Below are positions 10,549 through 18,440 of a stretch of 41,232 bases of DNA, piece by piece (the first letter of the stretch is position 1; each line of letters starts with the position of its first letter). A program made the translations under genes and the position numbers. The DNA lies in NCBI RefSeq assembly GCF_002289565.1, contig NZ_NTFY01000100.1:1-41232 (forward strand), written 5' to 3'. The stretch comes from Rhodopirellula sp. SM50 (lineage in GTDB: Bacteria > Planctomycetota > Planctomycetia > Pirellulales > Pirellulaceae). The notes beneath the pieces were generated by a model that saw only the letters and a program-made list of their open reading frames with translations, was not told the DNA's origin and did not search any database.

Positions 10549-11283
10549 TTAAACCCCTACGACCTCGCGCCAGGTTTTGGCCATCAGTTGGTGCCCGAGT
10601 GGGGTGGGGTGGACGCCATCGCCGGCCAGCAGTTTGGGCTCGGTTCCTTCAGCGACTGCATCGTCGAACATGGTTTGAAAGGGCACCCAGATTGCTCCGG
10701 CGTTCTTGGCGACGTCTTTGGCATAGCTGCGTCGGACGGCGAATTCAGGGAACCACTTGTCACGGTTTTCCTTGACCGTACCGCTCATCAAAACGAACGG
10801 CTCGCAGATCACGAAGGTGGTCGTCGGAAGTGCGTTGCGGGTGCGCTGCAGCAACGCGGCAAACCCGTCGCGATAGGTTTCCGACGTTCCGTCGTAACGG
10901 CCGTTGAGCTTGTGCCAGATGTCGTTGACCCCGATCAGGATGCTGAGGATCTTGGGTTTGATGTCGAGACAGTCTTGTTGCCAGCGGCGGTCCAGGTCGG
11001 GAACCTTGTTTCCGGAAATGCCTCGATTGTGGATTTGCAGGTTGAGTGCTGGGTAATCGTGACGCAGCGATTCGGCAATGAAGTTGGGGTAACCGCGTCC
11101 GAGTCCCTCGTTGGCAGCGGGCGATTTTCTATTTCGCCCGGCATCGGTGATCGAATCACCTTGGAACAGGATCACGTCGTCCTTGGACAAGGTAGTCTTC
11201 TCCGCAGCAAGAAGCTCGGGCGGGTTAAGGCAGGCAACGGTGCCCGCGGACGCGGCGACGGACAGAAAGGTGCGACGTTTCAT
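10549..11283 (-). CDS. SGNH/GDSL hydrolase (lipase/acetylesterase-like), Tat-exported
   Basis: A 244-aa serine esterase of the SGNH superfamily. Block I is FQGDSITDAG with the nucleophilic Ser (about residue 44), block II is NRGISGNK, block III is IGVNDIW (the GxND oxyanion residue), and block V is GDGVHPTPLGH with the catalytic Asp-x-x-His. The N-terminus MKRRTFLSVAASAGTVA is a twin-arginine-type signal, so the enzyme probably acts in the periplasm or outside. In planctomycetes such enzymes are often linked to deacetylation of polysaccharides; the substrate here is unknown. The length is normal. The upstream neighbour region (11284-11716) is a repeat-bearing spacer. Confidence 0.92.
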   Translation of the reverse strand: MKRRTFLSVAASAGTVACLNPPELLAAEKTTLSKDDVILFQGDSITDAGRNRKSPAANEGLGRGYPNFIAESLRHDYPALNLQIHNRGISGNKVPDLDRRWQQDCLDIKPKILSILIGVNDIWHKLNGRYDGTSETYRDGFAALLQRTRNALPTTTFVICEPFVLMSGTVKENRDKWFPEFAVRRSYAKDVAKNAGAIWVPFQTMFDDAVAEGTEPKLLAGDGVHPTPLGHQLMAKTWREVVGV

Positions 11284-11426
11284 CTAGGATTTTGCCAAGA
11301 GGGGGTGAGTGAAAAAAAAGAGCGGAGCGGGTGTGCGCCATGGCTCCACGCCAACGCCACCGGACCGTGCCGCAGAGTTTAATCGATCGCGCCCCCGACA
11401 TCATCTCGCCTCCGCCACCCTTTCCG

Positions 11427-11508
11427 GATGGTGCCACCCACCTATCTTAATTCTCTCTAGATGGTGCCACCCACCTTATTTGAGTTCCGGATGGTGCCAC
11501 CCACCTTA
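11427..11508. repeat. Three REP-like copies on the left side of the RAYT gene
   Basis: GATGGTGCCACCCACCT occurs at 11427-11443, 11460-11476 and 11490-11506, spaced 33 and 30 bp. The core GGTGCCACCCACC is the reverse complement of the core found to the right of the transposase gene at 12950-13003. The rest of the spacer 11284-11716 shows no convincing gene. Confidence 0.85.
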
Positions 11509-11716
11509 CTTGGGCGGCACGCACGTCGCGTTCAATGCGCGGCGGGCGGGTTGGCGCAATCTAGACGGGCATCGTCCGCGAATCGCAGCACTCGCGAGTT
11601 CCCAGTACCCCCGGCCGACGACGATTACCTTTGCGCTTGGATCGGAGATGGTCGAGATCCGTGGAGCGACCGATGAGGCCGATGTACAGGCCGAAGCGAT
11701 GCGGATCAGAGATCTG

Positions 11717-12880
11717 TTAGGCTGCGAAGCACTCGGCGACTTGTCGTTGCCCCTTAGTCCAGTGGCGTCCGCTCGAGCGGGCGAACTGCGACATGCCGTC
11801 CGGCGAGCCGACGCAGCAACTATTGCCAAAGTAAAGCTGGAAGTTCCAGACCAAATCACGCCACATCGACAGGTCGATCCCGAGACGCGAAACCAAACCT
11901 TGCAGACTTGGCGGTAACTTTCGTCCTGCCCCTTCTTCACTCTGTTTCGCAGTCCAACGGAGAAGCTTGAAATAGTCTTTCAGGTTGATTCCTAGGAATC
12001 CTTTGTCGCTTGCCCGCACGCCATTGCGGTTTACTTCCGCGTCGCTGGATAGCGTCGATCCGTCCAGAGTCAACGGCGCAAGCCAACCGTCGCGACGGAT
12101 TCGTTTGCCGGTCGGGTTCTTCCGTTTTGCTCGCTTCTTTTTACGAAGTTCCTCTACCGGCTCGGTGCGACGCTCTTCGCCGGCTTGTTGCGTAGTAATC
12201 GGAACCAGATCAAACGCCGCTGAATCGATTTCCTGACCTTGTTCTCCTTTGATCCGATCATAGCCGGACGTGTGAACAGATTGGTCTGGTGATTCTGCCA
12301 TCGCGGCACGAACCGGATTCAGGTCGACGTACATCGCACATGCCAGCAATCCCGCCTCATCGGTGATCCGTTGTAGCTTAAACCGGCCTTCCCAAAATCG
12401 ACCGGTACACTCGTCTTGTCGGTTGGCCATCCGCGCAATCGGCTCGCTCAAGGATCGCATGAACCAGGAGATATCTGACAACCGACGCCGCACTTCGGCA
12501 AGCCTTTCACGGTCAGCGACCAACATTTGTACATCGTTTTGGGTCGGCTCACCCAAATGTTCTTCCATTCGACGACCTGGAAAGACTTTCAGCCAGCGAA
12601 TGGCGGCCTCTTGATCGGTCCATTCGGCAACAACGTCGGGGCGATTGCGAAGGATCAGATGCATGTGATTGGACATCACGGCATACGAGAGAACATCGAC
12701 GGCAAAGACAGAAGCCAGGGCTTCCATCCGCCGCCGGATCCACTCACGCCTGAATCCATAGTCGGTCCCGGTTGCCGGGTCGAAACCAGCCAAGAAAGCA
12801 CGCCGGACACACCGCTGAACGGCGTGAACTATAGACACCTCGTCACTAGCAATCTGCTCCGAACGTAGCGGACGTCCCAT
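11717..12880 (-). CDS. REP-associated (RAYT, Y1/HUH-type) transposase-like protein
   Basis: A 387-aa protein of the IS200-like/REP-associated transposase family. The HUH motif is NHMHLIL (His72 and His74). The family hallmarks CTGRFWEGRFK and YVDLNPVRA follow, then a long C-terminal extension (about 200-387) typical of the planctomycete-type long members. No tyrosine occurs between His74 and the YVDLNP motif; the helix where the catalytic Tyr is expected reads LSEPIARMANR. The start at 12880 has a GAGAGGGG ribosome site; the open frame continues upstream into the flanking repeats and is rejected. It is the only gene inside the repeat-flanked element. It may move or maintain REP sequences, or be a domesticated version. 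Confidence 0.88.
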   Translation of the reverse strand: MGRPLRSEQIASDEVSIVHAVQRCVRRAFLAGFDPATGTDYGFRREWIRRRMEALASVFAVDVLSYAVMSNHMHLILRNRPDVVAEWTDQEAAIRWLKVFPGRRMEEHLGEPTQNDVQMLVADRERLAEVRRRLSDISWFMRSLSEPIARMANRQDECTGRFWEGRFKLQRITDEAGLLACAMYVDLNPVRAAMAESPDQSVHTSGYDRIKGEQGQEIDSAAFDLVPITTQQAGEERRTEPVEELRKKKRAKRKNPTGKRIRRDGWLAPLTLDGSTLSSDAEVNRNGVRASDKGFLGINLKDYFKLLRWTAKQSEEGAGRKLPPSLQGLVSRLGIDLSMWRDLVWNFQLYFGNSCCVGSPDGMSQFARSSGRHWTKGQRQVAECFAA

Positions 12881-12937
12881 CGCGATCCCCTCTCTAGAAG
12901 TGGGTGGTGGCTGGAGTGTACCCCTCCGCGGGAATTG

Positions 12938-13023
12938 TGTCAAGAAAATGGTGGGTGGCACCGGATGGGAGGTGGCACCGTGTCAAGAAAATGGTGGGTG
13001 GCACTGGATGGGAGGTGGCACCG
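12938..13023. repeat. Two tandem 43-bp REP-like copies, right side of the RAYT gene
   Basis: 12938-12980 and 12981-13023 are direct copies beginning TGTCAAGAAAATGGTGGG, with a single C/T difference. Each holds GGTGGGTGGCAC and GGAGGTGGCACCG, the inverse of the left-hand repeats. Confidence 0.92.
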
Positions 13024-13169
13024 ATTGGAGGTGGATTTGCTTGGGGAGCTTTGGGGGTGTAGGATGCTTCCCCCGTGATTGTGGGTTTGCGGGGGCTCGG
13101 CGGGGCGGCGCTCGGTGTGGTGAATCCACGGTTTTCTGAGATCACAGCTTCTGTAACGAGGAAAAGAGA

Positions 13170-13892
13170 ATGCGGCGATTCATTGGGTGTCTTGGGGCGC
13201 TGGTCTGGTTGACGTGTTCAAGCCTTTCGGCGAGCGCGGAATTGATTGGCGCCGGGCAAGTTTCGTTCTATGCGACGGCTATCCAAGACATCACGCTCTT
13301 AGCAGGGTCGTCGATCAATCCGGGTGCCGAGATTCTCATCTCCGATGTGACGGGGACAGGCAACGCCGGGCTCAACCTCGAAGCCCAAGTTGGTAACACA
13401 ATCGCGATCAGCTCGTTGTTCGGTTGGGAGTTCGCAGGAACGGATACATCGGGTGTGGTCAACGGAGACTTCCGTTTTGGCAACATCCCGCCGTTCAGTG
13501 GTACCGACTACTCCGGACAGTTCACCAACGTGGTCCAAGACCCGGGCGATCCCGGATTCGCGACGGGCGACCCATCGAGTTTCCTCTCGGGTGACTACGC
13601 CGTTTCTGGAGACGCCTTTGCATTTGAAGTTTTGTCCGGTCCAATTGCCGGGCTTGTTCTGACCACTGACCCGACGCAGGGTTTTACGTTTACCTCTAGC
13701 TTCGACGGCTTGCCCCCATCAGTCGGCACCGTGCTGACGAGCAGCGGTGATCTGAATCTCTTGCTTGGCACTGAAGTGGTTGGGTCCAGTAGCAACCGCC
13801 GAATCATTGTCACCGCGATTCCAGAACCTAGCGCTATCGTTTGTCTGTTGTGTGGCACAGCGCTCGTTGCCGGGCGGCGACGCAGACGCTAG
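13170..13892 (+). CDS. PEP-CTERM sorting-domain protein
   Basis: A 240-aa exported protein. A signal peptide (1-23, cleaved after SLSASA) precedes a beta-rich, Gly/Thr/Ser-rich mature region without a recognised catalytic domain. The C-terminus is a standard PEP-CTERM tripartite signal: IPEPSA, a hydrophobic helix (about 219-234) and a GRRRRR cluster, which is recognised by an exosortase in EPS-producing bacteria. No exosortase gene is present in the window. The ribosome site GAGGAAAAG lies 7-8 bp before the ATG. It follows the right repeats of the RAYT element by about 150 bp. It is probably an exopolysaccharide-associated surface protein; the specific function is unknown. Confidence 0.9.
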   Translation: MRRFIGCLGALVWLTCSSLSASAELIGAGQVSFYATAIQDITLLAGSSINPGAEILISDVTGTGNAGLNLEAQVGNTIAISSLFGWEFAGTDTSGVVNGDFRFGNIPPFSGTDYSGQFTNVVQDPGDPGFATGDPSSFLSGDYAVSGDAFAFEVLSGPIAGLVLTTDPTQGFTFTSSFDGLPPSVGTVLTSSGDLNLLLGTEVVGSSSNRRIIVTAIPEPSAIVCLLCGTALVAGRRRRR

Positions 13893-14030
13893 AGAGCGAT
13901 CTGGATAGAGAGCTATCTGGGTTCTGACAAGACGCGTCGCGGGCGAAGACGCTCCGGGCGTGATCAACAGTGAAGTTGTCCGTCGGCCAGGACACGCAAT
14001 CGTGAAGGCTCAGAATCTGTCGCTGCAAAA

Positions 14031-14063
14031 AAAAATCGCCCGGTGAAACACTGGGCGATTTTT
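14031..14063. terminator. Bidirectional intrinsic terminator
   Basis: AAAAATCGCCC (14031-14041) pairs with GGGCGATTTTT (14053-14063), an 11-bp stem with an 11-nt loop; an A-run on one side and a T-run on the other give U-tracts on both strands. It ends the tRNA-Asp transcript on the minus strand and could end the PEP-CTERM transcript on the plus strand. Confidence 0.85.
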
Positions 14064-14068
14064 CGAAG

Positions 14069-14142
14069 CGACGCGGACGGGACTCGAACCCGCAACCTCC
14101 GGATCGACAGTCCGGGGCTCTAACCAATTGAGCTACCGCGCC
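14069..14142 (-). tRNA. tRNA-Asp (GTC)
   Basis: Read on the minus strand, the 74-nt sequence folds into a cloverleaf: acceptor GGCGCGG/CCGCGTC (one G-T pair), D-stem GCTC/GAGC, anticodon stem CCGGA/TCCGG with loop CTGTCGA (anticodon GTC), and a T-arm with TTCGAGT. The discriminator is G and CCA is not encoded. The intrinsic terminator lies 5 bp downstream. Confidence 0.95.
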
Positions 14143-14455
14143 GAAGTTTGGTTCGCAAAATGTTGCGTGCCATCCTTCGTGGATGCGGGATTATATCGAT
14201 GGTCGATCCCGCCGCAAGACCATGCTTCGGCTCATTTGCATATCTTTCTTTAACGTTCTGGGTCGGATTGTTTTGGCTGGTCGCATTTTGCCTAAAAAAC
14301 CGGGTTCGGGACCCCTCGGATTTCTGCACAGCGGCCAGATTTTGTCTTTCGATGCTTGGTGGAGACCTAGCATTTTTACGGTGGATTGCGTGCCGAGTCG
14401 CGAAAATCCACGCCTTGTTTTCGTTTGCCCGTTCACTCGCCCCAAAATCGTCGCC

Positions 14456-14632
14456 ATGTTTTTTAGCGTTCACCCGCCTGTTCTGGCCTCCGTCAGCGAC
14501 TTGATCCGAGACGTCGGCAACGAATTGACCACGTATTCGAGCCAAATGACCACCACGCACTGGGGAATTGTCGCCGGATGCGCCGTCGCTTTCGGCTTTT
14601 TGTGCTTGAAAGGCAGCGGTGTAAACCGATAA
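14456..14632 (+). CDS. Candidate 58-aa single-span membrane protein
   Basis: A possible small protein beginning MFFSVHPPVLASVSDLIRD and ending in a hydrophobic segment (about HWGIVAGCAVAFGFLCLKG, residues 36-54) with a basic end. The frame stays open further upstream to 14183, but that part looks like random basic sequence. No strong ribosome site is visible before 14456. The call rests on the sharp change to an amphipathic helix plus membrane span and on position in a 590-bp gap between the tRNA and the next gene. The family is not known. Confidence 0.45.
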   Translation: MFFSVHPPVLASVSDLIRDVGNELTTYSSQMTTTHWGIVAGCAVAFGFLCLKGSGVNR

Positions 14633-14744
14633 CAGCTTGGCGACGTAGAATCACGAGAGATCTTGAGTCATTTGTTGGGACCGACTTTCGACCGGTCCGG
14701 TCGGCCCACCACCCGGCGAGCCCTCTTCGCACGGAGAACTGGAA

Positions 14745-15071
14745 ATGCCACTTTTTGAAATAGAAACCAATTCCCATATCATCATCACCTGGGCAGAGAA
14801 CGAAGATGACGCTCGTGATGTGGTCCATGACGCCTATCCCCACGACGAGGTTGTCCGGCTGACCAAGCGTCCTCGCGACACCTGGGTGATCAGCAAGGGC
14901 GCGTTGGGATTGACCAACACCACGCTGGATCCGTGCATGGTCGCCCGCGAATGTCTCAATCGATCGGCCGGTGACAAGGTCAATGCGATTCGTTTGTACC
15001 GAATGGAAACCGGCAGCGACCTCGATCAGGCTCGCAAAATGATCGAATCGAACATGGTCATGGGCTGGTAG
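14745..15071 (+). CDS. Small protein with ribosomal L7/L12 C-terminal-like motif
   Basis: A 108-aa cytosolic protein. Residues 77-102, DKVNAIRLYRMETGSDLDQA followed by RKMIES, match the spacing of the L7/L12 C-terminal helix-turn-helix (K-x-N-x-I-K-x-x-R-x-x-T-G-x-x-L-x-x-A-K-x-x-[VI]-E), the surface that binds translational GTPases in L7/L12. The N-terminal half (1-65) is a mixed alpha/beta region that I do not recognise. GGAG lies about 10 bp before the ATG. The stop codon region overlaps the convergent sugar kinase gene by 14 bp. It could be a binding module unrelated to ribosomes; such stand-alone domains occur in bacteria, and the function is not assigned. Confidence 0.75.
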   Translation: MPLFEIETNSHIIITWAENEDDARDVVHDAYPHDEVVRLTKRPRDTWVISKGALGLTNTTLDPCMVARECLNRSAGDKVNAIRLYRMETGSDLDQARKMIESNMVMGW

Positions 15072-15972
15072 TGAAAGCCAGGCCACCAAGGCGTCGGGCA
15101 TTCTCTGACGCCACCCGCGCCGCAAGTTCCGCTGCTTGGCGTATTCCTTGCCCCCGTGCGTAGCCGTGCAGGAACGCGCCGTGAAAGGTGTCACCGCAAC
15201 CCGTTGTGTCGATCGCCAATTCTGGTGAAACCGCCGGCTGGTGAAAACTCGCTCCGTCTCGCGCGACCCAATCACTTCCCGCCGGTCCGTCGGTGACTGC
15301 GACGATCTCGCAATCGAGTTCCTCCATCAGTGATTCAGCCAACTCCATTGCAGGGAGTCGGCGCAGGGAGTCGGCTGGCGATCGGACATGCGAATCGGCA
15401 AACTGCCGCGCAAGAATCGCGAAATCGGCGGCGCGGAGCATCGGCAGAATCTCCGGGCGATAGCGATACGCCCCACCGTCGAACGAGATCTTGACTCCAG
15501 ACTCTTTGGCGACGCGAATCGCCTGCAGGCAAATCTCGCCATGCCGTCCATTGAAATGCAAGATCTTGGATTGCGAAATGAGCTGCTCGATTTGCGGCGT
15601 CCACCGCAACCGTTGACACGCTGAGCCGGGCGAAAAGACGATCGTCCGCTCGGCGGATCGTCGTTCGGACCAGATCGACGCGGCCGAACTGGTCAACCCG
15701 GCGTGCCGGGTGATCGCTTGCGTGTCGACGCCCTCGGCGCCGAGCGTCTGGAAAATTCGAATTCCCGCGGAGTCATCGCCCAGAGAATCAATCAGCGCGG
15801 TGTTAGAACCCAGTCGTGCCGCGGTCGCCATCGCGACGGTGATTCCACCCCCGATGCCTTCGAGGTGCCGCTCGGCCTGGACGACCGAACCGGGTTGCGG
15901 CAGCGAATCGATCAGCATCAGGCTGTCCCAAACGGAGACGCCGATACCGACGATGTCCATTCGGCGACTCAT
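15058..15972 (-). CDS. PfkB-family sugar/nucleoside kinase
   Basis: A 304-aa ribokinase-fold kinase that would phosphorylate a sugar or nucleoside with ATP. The N-terminal glycine motif GIGGGITVAMATAARLG (about 39-55) matches PfkB signature 1, and DTTGCGDTFHGAF (255-267) matches signature 2, with Asp261 as catalytic base and the preceding residues as anion hole. The start at 15972 is chosen because ATGA overlaps the stop of the upstream oxidoreductase gene, a translational-coupling arrangement; a second ATG at 15960 is possible. The substrate cannot be told from sequence; co-transcription with a Gfo/Idh/MocA enzyme points to sugar or sugar-acid metabolism. The 3' end overlaps the convergent small gene by 14 bp. 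Confidence 0.9.
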   Translation of the reverse strand: MSRRMDIVGIGVSVWDSLMLIDSLPQPGSVVQAERHLEGIGGGITVAMATAARLGSNTALIDSLGDDSAGIRIFQTLGAEGVDTQAITRHAGLTSSAASIWSERRSAERTIVFSPGSACQRLRWTPQIEQLISQSKILHFNGRHGEICLQAIRVAKESGVKISFDGGAYRYRPEILPMLRAADFAILARQFADSHVRSPADSLRRLPAMELAESLMEELDCEIVAVTDGPAGSDWVARDGASFHQPAVSPELAIDTTGCGDTFHGAFLHGYARGQGIRQAAELAARVASENARRLGGLAFTTSP

Positions 15973-17003
15973 CCTTGGTCGATCATTTCTTTTGCACCGC
16001 TGGCGACCGAGGCCGACGCGGCCAAACACATCGCCACCGACCAGCGTCCGTCTTGGGCGGTGCAATGCAGCGGGCGACCGGATTCAATCGCCTCGGCAAC
16101 GCGGACGATCTGATCTTCCAATTCGAACAGCTCTCCGGTCGGCTTTTCGATCGACACGTCGACCACGTCGTTGCCGTCAAAGGCGCGCAACTTGAACGTC
16201 GGGTGTCGGGTCCGATCCATCGCCCCGCTCCAGGACGCCCACAAGGCGCCTTTGCTGCCGGTGACCTTTGCGGTTTGGTGGTGTTCGAACGCGCTGAGTG
16301 TTTGCGAAACGACCGCGTAGGCGTCGCCGGCAAAGTGCATGATCGCACTGAAGTTGTCTTGCAACTCGGGACGCTCCGGATCTCGGGAATTGGCTGTCGC
16401 GTAGACCGACTGGGGCATGCCCGCCGATTCCAAGTACCAGCGTGCAAGATCGAAGAAGTGGATCGGTTCTTCCAAAATCCAGTTTCCGACTCGATTGATG
16501 TCGTAACGCCAACCGCCGGCGCCTTGACGATACGGGTTTCTGGAGAGTTCGACCAGACAATACTGCGGCGTGCCGATGAACCCGTCATCGATCATCTCTT
16601 TGACCTTGCCCCACATCGACGACAGTCGCAGCTCGTGACCGACACACAGCAATCGATCGTTTGATTGGGCCGATGCGATCATCGCGTCGCATTGGTCCAG
16701 GTCGATGCCCATCGGTTTTTCGAGCAACAGATGCTTGCCCGACTGGAGCACCGCCGTGGCGACTTCGTGGTGCAGATAGCTGGGGACGACGACGTCAATC
16801 ACGTCCAAGTCGTCGCGTGCGAGCAGGGCGTGATAGTCGGTCGTGACGAAGGCGTCGGGATACGCTTGCGACGCATCGGAGGCCGTCGCCTGACTGTGCG
16901 CGGCGATCCCGACCAGCTCCGCGTTGTGTGCTTTCGTGATCGCATCGGCATGGTGTTTTCCCCAGGCGCCGAAACCGATCAATCCATATCGAACCAAATT
17001 CAT
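15969..17003 (-). CDS. Gfo/Idh/MocA-family NAD(P)-dependent oxidoreductase (cytosolic)
   Basis: A 344-aa dehydrogenase. The Rossmann glycine motif is GLIGFGAWG (7-15), and the family's catalytic lysine lies in LLLEKPMGI (Lys96). The C-terminal alpha/beta domain carries GGWRYDINRVGNWILEE and the HFFDLARWYL helix, the usual substrate-pocket region. There is no signal peptide, so it acts in the cytosol, unlike its neighbour. It overlaps the PfkB kinase start by 4 bp (ATGA) and follows the exported Gfo/Idh/MocA gene by 78 bp, so the three are probably one transcript. Likely substrates are polyols, inositols or sugar derivatives, the normal range of the family; no closer assignment is possible. 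No clear Shine-Dalgarno precedes the ATG. Confidence 0.92.
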   Translation of the reverse strand: MNLVRYGLIGFGAWGKHHADAITKAHNAELVGIAAHSQATASDASQAYPDAFVTTDYHALLARDDLDVIDVVVPSYLHHEVATAVLQSGKHLLLEKPMGIDLDQCDAMIASAQSNDRLLCVGHELRLSSMWGKVKEMIDDGFIGTPQYCLVELSRNPYRQGAGGWRYDINRVGNWILEEPIHFFDLARWYLESAGMPQSVYATANSRDPERPELQDNFSAIMHFAGDAYAVVSQTLSAFEHHQTAKVTGSKGALWASWSGAMDRTRHPTFKLRAFDGNDVVDVSIEKPTGELFELEDQIVRVAEAIESGRPLHCTAQDGRWSVAMCLAASASVASGAKEMIDQG

Positions 17004-17081
17004 CGTGTGTTTAAAAAAGAGAGGAAGGGCATCGGTAGAAAGAAGATTGACGCGGCAAAAGAGTTGTGAAGGCCGAGGAAG

Positions 17082-18401
17082 TCAAACGGAATCAATTTCG
17101 TAGCCGGAGCGATACTCTCGCGACATCAACCCGTTGGCCTCTTCGTCGCTTACAACACGTTCCGATTCGGCGTCCCATTGAACGGTGCGGCCCAACCGCA
17201 AGGCCAGATTGGCGAGGTGGCAGGTCGTCAACACGCGGTGGTGTGTCGCGATATCGGAAATCGGCACGTCACGAGTCTTCAAGCAATCGACAAAGTTTTG
17301 CATGTGCGACGTCGGTTGCCTACCTCGATACAACTTCGTCATCGCATCGTCGTCGAGTGGTTGATCTTTCAACGCGTCGACCGGGATGCCTTCCAGCGTT
17401 CCGCGATTGACAAAGAAACGTCCGCGGTCTCCTTCAAAGGTGATTCCATTCCGCGTTGAATCGATCAGCATTTCGATGCCGCCGGGAAAGTTGCACGTCA
17501 CCGAAAACTCGATGGGGGTGTTGTACATGTCACTACGGGTCGGCATTCCGCCCCGCAGCGGCTGGTTCATCGTGGCGGTTCCGCCGACCGAGACCGGTCC
17601 ACCGTTTTCTTGGCCGATGGCCCATTGTGCGATGTCGACGTGATGGGCTCCCCAGTCGCACAGTTGGCCGCCGGCGTATTCAAACCACCACCGAAACGTG
17701 CGATGGGTCCGCTGGGGAATGTATTCGGTCAGCGGTGCGGGGCCGAGCCAGCGTTCCCACTGGAGCGTCGTTGGCGGCGCGGCGGTGGCGAACGGGCCAC
17801 CCTTCCATCCGGGGCCGAGTCCGATATGGATGCGTCGGAGATTGCCGACGCGGCCGTCGCGAACCATCGCGATCGCTTTCAAAAATCGCTGGTCGTATTC
17901 GGACCGTTGCTGCGTGCCGACCTGGAACACTCGGCCGGTTTCTCGTGCGACCTTGCGTAGCCACTGGCCTTCTTGGATCGTCACGGCGACGGGTTTTTCG
18001 CAGTACACGTCTTTGCCCGCCCGCATCGCTTCGATGGCAATTTTGGCGTGCCAGTGATCCGGGGTGGCGATCAACACCGCTTCGATCGATGGGGAATCCA
18101 GGACGCGGCGGTAGTCGTCCACGATCGTCGCATTGCCGCCGCAGATTTTTTGGTTCGCATAGTCGGCGGCGACCGAATCGAGTTCGCAGATCACGGGGAT
18201 GTCGGCCAGTGAAGCGGCTTGGGTGCCGATCGCAATGCCGCGGCCTTGTCGTTTGGTTTCCGGTTGCCAGCCCGCGCCGATCAGTCCGAACACCGGCCGA
18301 TCGTTTTTGGCCGCGATCGTGGTGCCCGTTTGATAGGCAACGGTGGTGGCCGCGATGCCGGACGCACAGCGTGCCAGAAAAGTTCGCCTGGTCGTTGACA
18401 T
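17082..18401 (-). CDS. Tat-exported Gfo/Idh/MocA-family oxidoreductase
   Basis: A 439-aa enzyme with a twin-arginine signal (STTRRTFLARCASGIAATTV), so the folded cofactor-bearing enzyme would be exported. The Rossmann motif is GLIGAGWQ, the catalytic lysine is in DVYCEKPVAV, and the planctomycete-type signatures WRRF-like RTFRWWFEYAGGQLCDWGAHH and MQNFVDCLKTRD follow. The start at 18401 is chosen because the frame above it only translates the 45-bp tandem repeats (two copies of MEQSSSGVRFQLATP), which are not protein-coding in character. Many planctomycete genomes hold dozens of such exported members, thought to act on sugars from complex polysaccharides. It is likely the first gene of a three-gene unit. 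Confidence 0.92.
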   Translation of the reverse strand: MSTTRRTFLARCASGIAATTVAYQTGTTIAAKNDRPVFGLIGAGWQPETKRQGRGIAIGTQAASLADIPVICELDSVAADYANQKICGGNATIVDDYRRVLDSPSIEAVLIATPDHWHAKIAIEAMRAGKDVYCEKPVAVTIQEGQWLRKVARETGRVFQVGTQQRSEYDQRFLKAIAMVRDGRVGNLRRIHIGLGPGWKGGPFATAAPPTTLQWERWLGPAPLTEYIPQRTHRTFRWWFEYAGGQLCDWGAHHVDIAQWAIGQENGGPVSVGGTATMNQPLRGGMPTRSDMYNTPIEFSVTCNFPGGIEMLIDSTRNGITFEGDRGRFFVNRGTLEGIPVDALKDQPLDDDAMTKLYRGRQPTSHMQNFVDCLKTRDVPISDIATHHRVLTTCHLANLALRLGRTVQWDAESERVVSDEEANGLMSREYRSGYEIDSV

Positions 18402-18440
18402 GGTGGATGGTGCTGGGGGGAGGGAGTTGTGGTGGAGTGT

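Larger units (their letters stand above)
11427..13023 (-). mobile_element. RAYT transposase with inverted flanking REP-like repeats
   Basis: One transposase gene (11717-12880) is framed by three copies of GGTGCCACCCACC on the left and, inverted, two 43-bp copies of a unit containing GGTGGGTGGCACC/T on the right. This is the layout of a REP-associated tyrosine transposase locus. No target-site duplication can be identified by eye, so the exact ends are uncertain. Confidence 0.75.

Noticed and set aside
11506..11940. Minus-strand 144-aa frame and the plus-strand frame over 11309-11917
   Set aside because: Both largely overlap the 3' end of the RAYT gene. The plus-strand stretch near 11630-11715 reads somewhat protein-like (SEMVEIRGATDEADVQAEAM), possibly a relic of an older gene, but this is too short to support.
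12881..12961. N-terminal extension of the RAYT protein into the right-hand repeats
   Set aside because: It lacks homology, and ATG 12880 has a good ribosome site.
14069..14142. tRNA gene as the attachment site of an integrated island
   Set aside because: No integrase gene and no direct repeat of the tRNA 3' end were found nearby; the RAYT element ends about 1 kb away and does not integrate at tRNAs.
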